From Helicobacter saguini (GTDB lineage Bacteria; Campylobacterota; Campylobacteria; Campylobacterales; Helicobacteraceae), in NCBI RefSeq assembly GCF_000762875.2, contig NZ_JRMP02000004.1, positions 1 to 64,000 on the forward strand: a stretch of DNA of 64,000 nucleotides, read 5' to 3'. Under the pieces are notes generated by a model that ran no database searches, had not been told where the DNA came from, and saw only the letters and a program-made list of their open reading frames with translations. Positions 43,801-50,665 of the stretch are shown here, in pieces; position 1 is the first letter of the stretch, and each line of letters begins with the position of its first letter. The translations under genes and the position numbers were made by a program.

Positions 43801-46800
43801 TGTAATATCTTCTCTCATATTTACTATTTTTATTTCATCTTTATATTTTAAAGTAAAGTTAGATAAATCTTTCTTTTTATTTTTCTCATATTCATTTAGT
43901 TTATTTTGTATATAAGATTCAGTCTTGTTAGAATCATTTATTTTTACTTCATATCTTAGTGATGTGCCTTTTAGATATGTTTTATTTATATCGCGCTCTA
44001 AAATATTTGCTTTTTCTAGCTCTAGTAGGCTTGTTTTCATATTTAGCTTTCTTGTTTCATAGTCCTTTTTTTCATCATTGTTGAAACATTGCATTATTGT
44101 ATATGGCGTTATAAAAAAATTATCAAAACTGCCTTGCCTTTTATACTCACTTTTTATATATTTTTCTACATTTTTTACATCGTTATTACTTAGAATCTTT
44201 AGCTTGCTTAAGGCATTTTGTATTTCAGTTTTATCATACAACACAATGCAGTTTGCCTGTATATCTTCTCTCCTAGCACCACGTCCGCTCTCTTGCAAAT
44301 AAGATTCTAAACTATCGCTTAAGCCAAAATGTATCACATTTTTTATATTATCTTTATCAATGCCCATACCAAAGGCAGTCGTGGCAATCACAATATCTAT
44401 TTTATCATCAATAAAATCTTGCAAAATATCATCTTTTTTGCGTTGATTAGATTCTATAGCTTTATCTCTATCAGCGTAAAATGGCTCTATTTTTGGTTTT
44501 GGGAGATTTTCATCTATTTTTTCTTTTGGCATATTATGCAACATTTCACCTAAATCTTCCATTAAGGCTTCTTGCAACTCTGTGCATAATGCGGCATTTT
44601 GCGGACTATAAATAATAGTTGGACTTTTATGCGTATTATCTTTGCAAATTTTTGTATTATCATTACATTCAATGCAATTTTTTCTATTTTCACAAATTTC
44701 TATATATATTTTTTCTAACTCTTTTAATAATTTCTTATATTTTTTAGAATCTTGCAAACTAGATTCTATAAGTTTAATGTTTTTAGATTCTGTCTTTACG
44801 CTTACATCTATTATTTTATAATGCAAGTTTTTACGACCTTGCGTTGATACAAAATCTTTAAAGGTTAAATTTAGCGTTTTTTCAAATACTTCTTTTATCT
44901 CATTTCGTGCTTCTAATTTTGCAGTCGCACTAAAAAGTGAAACAGGGATTTTATAATCGCTTTTGCCTTTAGAATCTTCAAAAGTTTTAGAATCTTCAAA
45001 CCCAAAATCTTGCAATTTTTTAATAAACTTTGGTATAAAAAAATAATCATGGCGGAAATCATGCCCCCACACGCTAAGGCAATGCGCTTCATCGATTATA
45101 AATCTATCTATAATCCTAGCACTTAACGCCTTAAAAATCGTATTTGAGCGAAGAGATTCAGGAGCTAGATAAAGCACATTTATATCGCCGCTATATATTT
45201 CATTTAGCACGATTTCTCGCTCAATAGCACTAAGGTCGCTATTATAACAGGAAATCTTAAAACTATTAATCTTGCTAAAAATGTCAATATGATTTTTCAT
45301 TAATGCTAAAAGTGGCGAAATAACAACACTTAAACCATTATATTGCTGTGCGCGAAGCAAGGCTGGTAGCATAAAAGTGAATGTTTTACCGCCGCCTGTA
45401 GGAAGAATTGCAAGTATTGAATCTTGCCCATAATTTTGCAAAACAGATTCTATAATTTCAAGTTGCGAAAATTTTTTAGTTGAAATATTAGAATCTTTTT
45501 TCTTTTTAAGCGATTTTTTATAATCAATAATGCTATTACTTTTACACTCAAAATCTCTAAATCCTTTAAAAGAACCTTTTTTGAAAAAATTTTCACTTTC
45601 TATAAAATTTATCAAATTTTCCTTACTTATTTCTTTAAAAGTTAGATTTTTTGTAATCATTTTTATATATGGATATTTTTTTATAATTACGTGCGAAATT
45701 GTTTTTGGCTTAAATTCTTTTGAATCTTTTTTAGAAATGATAGAATCTAAGTCAAGCAAAAGCGATAAAACAAAGGCTAATTCTATTCTTTTATCCTTTA
45801 TTAATGTCTCAAAATATTTCTCATCACATTCGATTCTATTTAATGTGTCATAGCTTTTTACCCGCTCTTTTAGGCTTTTTGCGTTATCAAAATATTCTTT
45901 AGATTCTATTTTATTGTAGTTAAAATAGCCTTTAAAATACACGCTCTCTTGCGTTAAATATATAAAAATTTCTTTTAATTTAGAATCTAAATTGCTAAAT
46001 TCTCTATTTAGCGTTCTAAATAAAATGCAGGTTTGCATACTATCTTTTAGCGGATTATTGCGTGCATCTTTTCGCGAATATTTAGAAACCTCTTGCTTAT
46101 ATTCTATATCATAAATTTTATTTAAATAAGGCTTTTCAAGTTTATGCTTATCTTTATTTGCGTGCATTAGCATTGATAAATACATAGAATCTATAAAGTG
46201 AATTTTAGTATTTTCATAATCAAAAATACTCAATCTAGATTCTATATTCGTATTGCTTGAAAGCTTTTTAGCGATATAATACATATCAAAATTTATAATA
46301 TTATGCCCACAAATATACTTAATATTATAACTTTTTAATAATTTCAAACATTCTTTAAAAATCTCTATAACTTCATATTCATTACTGCATTTTACTCGCA
46401 TTTCAATATTTTCTTGCACTTTATCAAGGCTAAAATCATTGAAATTTATTAATTGATATTTTTCCTTTTTAGATTCTATTTTACTTGTCTTTTTGCTTGT
46501 CATATCAGGCGAATGCGAAAAATCTATATCTTTTGTCATATCAAGCGTTTGAGAAATATCTACATTGCTAGATTCTATAGAATCTTTATTTGTAATATTA
46601 GAATCTTCACTTGCCATACTAGGAGTATGCGTAATATCTGTAAGATTAGATTCTATAGAATCTTCTTTTATTGTGTTTGAATGTTTTATTATGTTTGAAT
46701 GTTTTATTATGTTTAAATGCGAAACATCCACATCGCTAGATTCCATAGAATCTTCTTTTGTTTCAAACTTTCTTGAAGCATAAATTTTTATCCCATTCAT

Positions 46801-47016
46801 AAAATCTTTTTTAGAATCTGCTTTAGAATCTTTTTTAAAATCTATTTTAGAATCTGCTTTAGAATCTATTTTGGAATCTACCTTAGAATCTGCTTTAGAA
46901 TCTGTTTCAAATTCATCAAACACATTTTTTTCAGGCACAAAAATCCCAAAAGAAAAAAACTCCCTGCTTTCTTTGGTAATTTCAATATCCAAAAATACTA
47001 TATTGCTAGTTGTCAT
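40897..47016 (-). CDS. Exonuclease-RecQ-UvrD fusion helicase
   Basis: 2039 residues. The N-terminus has a DnaQ-like 3'-5' exonuclease core (VFLDIEIT at 8-15; GHNIINFDM near 245; later NNPLKDSMQTCILF as the third acidic motif), split by about 150 residues of DSK and repeat-derived sequence. Next comes a RecQ helicase: ILPTGGGKT (about 540), IIDEAHCLSVWGHDFRHD (about 640) and QESGRGARRED (about 910). Then a UvrD/Rep helicase: LAGPGSGKTR (about 1410), LDECQDID (about 1515), TLHKAKGKEFD and GITRAK (about 1857), and a C-terminal beta-rich domain to 2039. It probably processes branched DNA in repair or phage defence. Confidence 0.88.
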   Translation of the reverse strand: MTTSNIVFLDIEITKESREFFSFGIFVPEKNVFDEFETDSKADSKVDSKIDSKADSKIDFKKDSKADSKKDFMNGIKIYASRKFETKEDSMESSDVDVSHLNIIKHSNIIKHSNTIKEDSIESNLTDITHTPSMASEDSNITNKDSIESSNVDISQTLDMTKDIDFSHSPDMTSKKTSKIESKKEKYQLINFNDFSLDKVQENIEMRVKCSNEYEVIEIFKECLKLLKSYNIKYICGHNIINFDMYYIAKKLSSNTNIESRLSIFDYENTKIHFIDSMYLSMLMHANKDKHKLEKPYLNKIYDIEYKQEVSKYSRKDARNNPLKDSMQTCILFRTLNREFSNLDSKLKEIFIYLTQESVYFKGYFNYNKIESKEYFDNAKSLKERVKSYDTLNRIECDEKYFETLIKDKRIELAFVLSLLLDLDSIISKKDSKEFKPKTISHVIIKKYPYIKMITKNLTFKEISKENLINFIESENFFKKGSFKGFRDFECKSNSIIDYKKSLKKKKDSNISTKKFSQLEIIESVLQNYGQDSILAILPTGGGKTFTFMLPALLRAQQYNGLSVVISPLLALMKNHIDIFSKINSFKISCYNSDLSAIEREIVLNEIYSGDINVLYLAPESLRSNTIFKALSARIIDRFIIDEAHCLSVWGHDFRHDYFFIPKFIKKLQDFGFEDSKTFEDSKGKSDYKIPVSLFSATAKLEARNEIKEVFEKTLNLTFKDFVSTQGRKNLHYKIIDVSVKTESKNIKLIESSLQDSKKYKKLLKELEKIYIEICENRKNCIECNDNTKICKDNTHKSPTIIYSPQNAALCTELQEALMEDLGEMLHNMPKEKIDENLPKPKIEPFYADRDKAIESNQRKKDDILQDFIDDKIDIVIATTAFGMGIDKDNIKNVIHFGLSDSLESYLQESGRGARREDIQANCIVLYDKTEIQNALSKLKILSNNDVKNVEKYIKSEYKRQGSFDNFFITPYTIMQCFNNDEKKDYETRKLNMKTSLLELEKANILERDINKTYLKGTSLRYEVKINDSNKTESYIQNKLNEYEKNKKKDLSNFTLKYKDEIKIVNMREDITRIMNNICQKSKVEPIEIYEVFERLDIPNIPDNRVHETMNIIKELGFVDDDKDMEIYTLDIRQSLEKYFLQERKILAIFDSLIKSTHLDISNIKITLKDKTKYIKMILRNIYSFINSQEKNVVDIKLKESSKFNYTMYDTDKFNALIKLRRNILKEIINFVFTLDFKDNNIVEFAKAELLAHIKKTITWDTKNESDKEKALDYCLQFLHNCFSESFRIKKGRVLYCQNYSFNMLDSNKSYSKKDYDKSIGKYFENKSASLKILEVYLDKLAKDSKNAQDFVKDYFDKPLKTFAKEYNLKDIHSSFSQLAIDTINKELDFDQKKIIKSNENKIMILAGPGSGKTRVLVHKITAMLSSGKYKTQNFLMLAHSKVAVKEFKDRIHALMKEVGIKDYFKLNIFTFHSYAKQITEESVEDINKVIENATDLLNNNEKNLPNEIEVLVLDECQDIDSNIFNFIESIINKMPENKKILCVGDDDQLINNFDKDCKDDILHYIKKLKNEIIESNLDSKDSYKICHLVTNYRSCKNIVDLANAFRARFLQGGLKDSKPLESNIKENGEIKAYFYKSGSFMTNILKQIQDIESNSTNSPSLAEGVRGWVKDSKDSTDSKETKDSKISQDSIESKCATIAVLFYTNEEVATFYNLLLENNIKARYILDDEKFQLKDLIEIYDFKEYFFEHKDYKKAKDEITKKYKDSINYDLLLEILSDFEARINADSMNFENIQEILESYLQDISIDNFYKNQVVVTTLHKAKGKEFDNVFIGIESNFFERQNIIDYQYRLIYVGITRAKTNLYLHLQDSIESNISSDVKHSKIPNIESKMQTFIKDFKTLLDSNNIKYETKVGDPNPNKIAFIMGLGDIWSGFKITDSNIDSIKNLVAGDKVDIRQEHYKTHRIFLKDTNEKIGALAYDIDSQTKKIKDNLFHNIKDNREKYKDYTLDSTAQIMYIVHYKDRHQVLCKLTMSKDSKT
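42009..42042. repeat. CCCCC/GGGGG hairpin repeat inside the helicase gene
   Basis: CACCCCCTAACCCCCTCCGC and AAGGGAGGGGG form a strong hairpin. It is in frame in the UvrD part at about residue 1660 and encodes NSPSLAEGVRGWV. It is related to the copies in TonB receptor 1. Confidence 0.65.
46499..46740. repeat. Degenerate in-frame copies of the GTCATGTTGAG repeat
   Basis: The minus-strand protein contains a set of related peptides between AGAWTCT motifs: DVSHLNIIKHSN, DITHTPSMA, DISQTLDMT and DFSHSPDMT. Each is encoded by DNA resembling GTCAT-(G/A)T-(T/C)-(G/A)A-G-C followed by GCGAAAAATCT. This matches the repeat coding DVSPAAQHDEM in receptor 1, in diverged form. Confidence 0.5.
46797..46905. 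repeat. Tandem 15-base AGATTCT repeat
   Basis: About seven consecutive units of the form GATTCTAAA plus six bases (read on the minus strand) encode DSKADSKVDSKIDSKADSKI near the N-terminus of the helicase. It is a local expansion of the AGAWTCT motif. Confidence 0.7.
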
Positions 47017-47128
47017 AAATTCCCTTTAATATATTTTACCCATAAAAAATACATCGTATTTATCGTATAAATTTCCATAAATTTTAATCGTGTAATTTTG
47101 CGGATTTTGCAGCGAGTTAAAAACTCTA

Positions 47129-47300
47129 AAAAAAAACTTATTTTAAAACTAGCAATCAGCACGTTTGCGGGACATCAAGCACCATATTTTGGCATTATCT
47201 AGCTCGTCTTGAGCCTTTGTTATAAGGCTATTTATTTTTAACATCTTTACTAAAAGCATTTACACACAAACTAACACCACAAAAGATTATAAATAAAATA
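47129..47300 (-). pseudogene. Remnant of a small secreted protein
   Basis: On the minus strand a signal-peptide-like KKLILFIIFCGVSLCVNAFS is followed, after a frameshift, by NSLITKAQDELDNAKIWC and then RKRADC before a stop. No ATG precedes the signal. It looks like a decayed gene for a small secreted protein. The rest of 47017-47335 contains no other gene. Confidence 0.4.
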
Positions 47301-47335
47301 AGTTTTTTATCTTAATGAATAATTACAATGGATTT

Positions 47336-47413
47336 TGGTGTCAAGGGGGGGACTTGAACCCCCGACCTCCGGCTTATGAGACCAGCGCTCTAAACCAGCT
47401 GAGCTACCCTGAC
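47336..47413 (-). tRNA. tRNA-Met (CAT)
   Basis: On the minus strand the sequence begins GTCAGGGTAGCTCAGCTGG and ends with encoded CCA. The loop CTCATAA gives anticodon CAT. The acceptor stem pairs GTCAGGG with CCTTGAC (one G-T pair), followed by A and the CCA. The T-loop GGTTCAAGTCC is intact. The D-arm and acceptor stem resemble elongator rather than initiator tRNA-Met, but modification to Ile (lysidine) cannot be fully excluded. Confidence 0.93.
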
Positions 47414-47556
47414 ACAAAAGCAATATAAAAAGCCGTAATTTTATCGAATACCAAAGCAAAAGTCAATAAAATAGAACTACAGAATCTAAAATTCATTACA
47501 ATATTTACAATATTTACATCTTAAACTTTAGTATTTGTACAAAAACTTTTGCAATC

Positions 47557-48069
47557 TTACCCTTGCAATTGCATTGCCTGTTCGATTGAATCATACGCGT
47601 TTTTGTAGCGTTGGATAAAGTTAGAATCAGCGCTAAACACACGCATACCATTTAGTTTATTCGCGTTAATGATGTAGCCGCTCTCACTTGATTCAGGGCT
47701 TGAAAGATTAGCAGAACGCGAGATTTTTTCCATCGCCTCAGCCTTCGCACTCTTAATCCTATCAATGTCAGCTAGCGGATAAAGTTTTTGCACCGCCAGC
47801 ATTTTCTCAGTCTCAGTCATCCCAGCGGTTGCGCGAAGCCACGCCTGATACTCTTGGTCGCTCATTAGCTCCAAAATCGCCAAACCATAAGTCTGTCGCT
47901 TCTGCTCAAATTTATCAAAATCAAGCAATTCCTGCGGATTTTCCACCCGCTCAACGCGTGGCGACTGCGCCGCTACCATATTTTGCAGGCTTACTTCACG
48001 CTTGATGTAGTGCGTGTTTTGATTGTTTAAGCCTAAGTTTGCCAAGCCGTTATTGTTCGTATTTATCAT
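47557..48069 (-). CDS. Conserved hypothetical protein
   Basis: 170 residues from the ATG at 48069 behind AAAGGACGG; the ORF opens further upstream without support. The sequence is soluble and mostly helical, with no signal or motif I recognise. It includes VAAQSPRVERVENPQELLDF and a central helix-rich segment (QTYGLAILELMSDQEYQAWL). It ends GYIINANKLNGMRVF and a Gln-rich helix. It is distant from the next gene and likely to be an epsilonproteobacterial protein of unknown role. Confidence 0.65.
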   Translation of the reverse strand: MINTNNNGLANLGLNNQNTHYIKREVSLQNMVAAQSPRVERVENPQELLDFDKFEQKRQTYGLAILELMSDQEYQAWLRATAGMTETEKMLAVQKLYPLADIDRIKSAKAEAMEKISRSANLSSPESSESGYIINANKLNGMRVFSADSNFIQRYKNAYDSIEQAMQLQG

Positions 48070-48148
48070 GTTCCGTCCTTTGAAATAATATTGCTTTTGG
48101 GTAAGCAAATAAGATTCCAAAATGGGCGGTTTTACGTGAAAAATATTA

Positions 48149-48169
48149 GGGTGGTCGGTGGGCGATAGG
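48149..48169. repeat. GGGTGGTGGGTGGGCG repeat copy
   Basis: GGGTGGTCGGTGGGCGATAGG lies in the non-coding gap upstream of the hypothetical gene, diverged by one base from the receptor-1 copies. Confidence 0.5.
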
Positions 48170-48344
48170 ATTTTATAATTTATATTAGAATCTTTAAGTT
48201 TGCGTTTAGATTCTATAGAATCTTTGAGTTCAAAAATTCCATCAATTTGACAAAAATTAGCAATTTTATAATGTAAAAAAGCTATAATGTTGCGAATTTT
48301 TACAATAGTTTTAACACAAATTTTTATGCAAAAAGGAGCGAAAA

Positions 48345-48509
48345 ATGGGCGATTATGATGATATAAATGACGAGCTAGATAGCGATGGATACGATGATGA
48401 TGAGTTTGGCGATGATGATAGTTATGATGAGGACAGCGACTTTCGCTACTTAAATCAATATGATGATGATGATTATGAAAGCCCTGATGCGGATTATGAG
48501 GATGAGTAG
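48345..48509 (+). CDS. Small, highly acidic protein
   Basis: 54 residues from an ATG with a textbook AAAAGGAGCGAAAA site. About half the residues are Asp or Glu, with many Tyr and Ser; it begins MGDYDDINDELDSDGYDDDE and ends with a YEDE tail. There is no signal and no membrane segment. Very acidic small proteins of this kind can bind divalent metals or act as a nucleic-acid mimic, but nothing in the context decides it. It sits alone between a minus-strand hypothetical gene and gene remnants. Confidence 0.65.
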   Translation: MGDYDDINDELDSDGYDDDEFGDDDSYDEDSDFRYLNQYDDDDYESPDADYEDE

Positions 48510-48535
48510 AATCTAGATTCTATAAATGGAGTTAA

Positions 48536-48926
48536 ATGAGTAATTTAGATTCTAAAGATTGCAGTATTTTTGATTTTCGTAGCAACCTTATGGCGATTTC
48601 AAAAGGATAATTTTAAGCAAAAATTAGATGATAGTTGTGCCTTTAAAATAAACAGATTTTATTCACTAAAAATAAATATAAAACAAAATTTAGTTTTTGT
48701 TTTTTTGTAAAAGTGGGTGCGGTAAGTGGCGGATAAAATCTTTTCTAGTGAAAAATATGGCAATATAGACTTTGTCAATTCGCAAACGTCAAAAAGTGGC
48801 AAAACACGCAAAATGATTTATGGAATCTATGGGAAAGATAGTGCGTATTTACAAGATTTTAAGGATGAATTATTAAGGCGAAAAATTTTATTTTCCTTAG
48901 TATATCTTTCAATGGAAACTGTGTAG
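48536..48926 (+). pseudogene. Small ORFs, probably remnants
   Basis: A 24-codon ORF (48536-48610, GGAG site, MSNLDSKDCSIFDFRS) and a 66-codon GTG-start ORF (48726-48926, containing KYGNIDFVNSQTSKSGKT and IYGKDSAYLQDFKDELL) lie in a row. Neither resembles a known protein. They may be pieces of one decayed gene, or the second may be a small gene in its own right. Confidence 0.3.
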
Positions 48927-49088
48927 ATTCTACACACAAAGAATATATTTTACTTTCGCTATTAAAGATTAGATTTTATATTTTAATAGAATCTTTTTAC
49001 TATTTTCTTAATTTTTTAAAGATAAAATTACAGAATATTGAATGTAAATTTAGTTGAAAATTTATCTAATAATATCTCAAGGAACTAA
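48927..49088. promoter_or_regulatory. Upstream region of the TolC-family gene
   Basis: A 162-bp AT-rich stretch ends with AATATCTCAAGGAA, a moderate ribosome site. No defined operator motif seen. Confidence 0.3.
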
Positions 49089-50579
49089 ATGCCTTATTTA
49101 TTTTTTTTACTCATCTTTTTTTGTCTAGAATCTTTAAAAGCGGATTATTTAGATTCTATAAAATCTTTAGAATCTAGCGACCAAACTACGCAAACTACGC
49201 AAAATACAGAATCTAATGCCTACAAACTCACCATAAAAGAAGCTTATGATGATGCAATGGAAAAAAATGATGGGCTAAAGGCGAGTAAATTAGGCGTGGA
49301 TGCGATGGCAAAGATAAATTTGGGTGCGAAACTTAGCTATCTCCCGCAGATTGATATTAACGCGATTTATGTGCATTTGGGCGAGAAAATTCAGCTTGAT
49401 ATGACTTCGCATTTAACCGCAGATGAAAAGCAACAGCTAAACTCCGCACAAAGAACAGCCTGCAGTATCGACACGCAGCAATCACAGCAAATGTGTGCCA
49501 TTCTTACCACGCTAAACACCCCCATAACGCTTATGGAGCGAAACGCCGTTGTTGGCGTGCTTAACATCCTTTATCCGCTTTACACCGGCGGCACGCGATA
49601 TTATGGTAATAAACTCGCACAAATCGCTTTGAAAGATTCTAAAGAAGCCTTGAAATTAAAGGAATTAGCGACATTTGAAGAGATTGTGGATTTGTATTAT
49701 TCGCTACTGCTTAGCAAAGAGAGCGTGGATACGCTAAAGGCTAATCGCGATGGCGCGCAAAAGCATTATGAAAATAGCCAGAAACTCCACAAATTAGGGC
49801 AGATTGCAGAGCTTGAGCTGATAAACTCAAAAATGGCACTAGATAGGGCGGAAAATAAGCTCCTTGCCGCGCAAAATGTGTATGAAATCGCACAACTTGC
49901 CTTTAACTCCGCGCTGCATTTAAGTAGTGAATATTCCCACACGCAGCCCATTTCACACCTTGAGATTAGCAAGGATATGGCACTGAAGCCTGAAGCCTAC
50001 TATGTGGAGAGCACGCTCTCGCAGTATCCCACGCTAAAAATTGCTAAAAATAAGGTGGATAGTGCGAAGTTTCAACATCGGCTAGATTTTGGTAGTTTTA
50101 TGCCTAAAATTGCGGCGTTTGGGACATTTATGGTAAGTGATAATCAGTCAAAAATGGAGCAAATGATGCCAAACTGGTATCTGGGCGTTACTGCAAGGTG
50201 GAATCTAGTTAGCCCGCAGGCGCGTTTCCCAAAGTATCAGGCTAGTAAAATCCTGCATTTACAGGCAAGCGCGTTAGAATCTCAGGCGGTGCGTGATATT
50301 GAATTGCTTGTGAAAAAGACTTACAAACAGCTAAATTTTTATGTTAGCGAAGTGGCGAGTTTAGATTCTAGCATTGCGTTGGCTAGGGAAAATTTGAAGC
50401 TGCAAGAGAAGGCTTACGCGCAAGGAATGGCGACAAATACGCAGGTAGTCGATGCTAGAAATGCTTTAATGGACGCCATTTTAGAGCAAAAGGCTAGTGT
50501 GTATAAGGTCATTACAACTTATGCACGTTTATTAGCCCTAAGCGGCGACACGTCCACATTCTTCCGGGTTTATAAATGA
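49089..50579 (+). CDS. TolC-family outer membrane efflux protein
   Basis: 496 residues with a signal peptide (about 1-18) and the two-repeat layout of outer membrane efflux proteins: long helical segments (LKELATFEEIVDLYYSLLLS, HYENSQKLHKLGQIAELELI; a second pair around residues 420-460 ending RLLALSGD) separated by barrel strands (INAIYVHLGE, AVVGVLNILYPLYTGG). It forms a trimeric channel across the outer membrane and periplasm. It is followed by an adaptor gene; the order TolC-adaptor matches HefA-HefB of H. pylori. A short DSIKSLESSDQ tract follows the signal. Confidence 0.9.
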   Translation: MPYLFFLLIFFCLESLKADYLDSIKSLESSDQTTQTTQNTESNAYKLTIKEAYDDAMEKNDGLKASKLGVDAMAKINLGAKLSYLPQIDINAIYVHLGEKIQLDMTSHLTADEKQQLNSAQRTACSIDTQQSQQMCAILTTLNTPITLMERNAVVGVLNILYPLYTGGTRYYGNKLAQIALKDSKEALKLKELATFEEIVDLYYSLLLSKESVDTLKANRDGAQKHYENSQKLHKLGQIAELELINSKMALDRAENKLLAAQNVYEIAQLAFNSALHLSSEYSHTQPISHLEISKDMALKPEAYYVESTLSQYPTLKIAKNKVDSAKFQHRLDFGSFMPKIAAFGTFMVSDNQSKMEQMMPNWYLGVTARWNLVSPQARFPKYQASKILHLQASALESQAVRDIELLVKKTYKQLNFYVSEVASLDSSIALARENLKLQEKAYAQGMATNTQVVDARNALMDAILEQKASVYKVITTYARLLALSGDTSTFFRVYK

Positions 50580-50665
50580 AACGTGAAAATAAAGCAACAA
50601 GGTAGATTCTAAAAATTTAGACATTTGCGTTAAAATTAGGGTTTTAGTTGAAAAAAAGAGAAAAT

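Noticed and set aside
46797-46905. Possible CRISPR array
   Set aside because: Repeats are 15-base tandem units in frame with a protein, with no unique spacers and no cas genes in the window.
47214-47240. AGCCTT-loop-AAGGCT followed by a T-rich stretch as a terminator
   Set aside because: The stem has only 6 bp, there is no plus-strand gene just upstream, and it lies within a gene remnant.
47346-47352. G-run as a possible phase-variation tract
   Set aside because: It is the T-stem and acceptor region of tRNA-Met.
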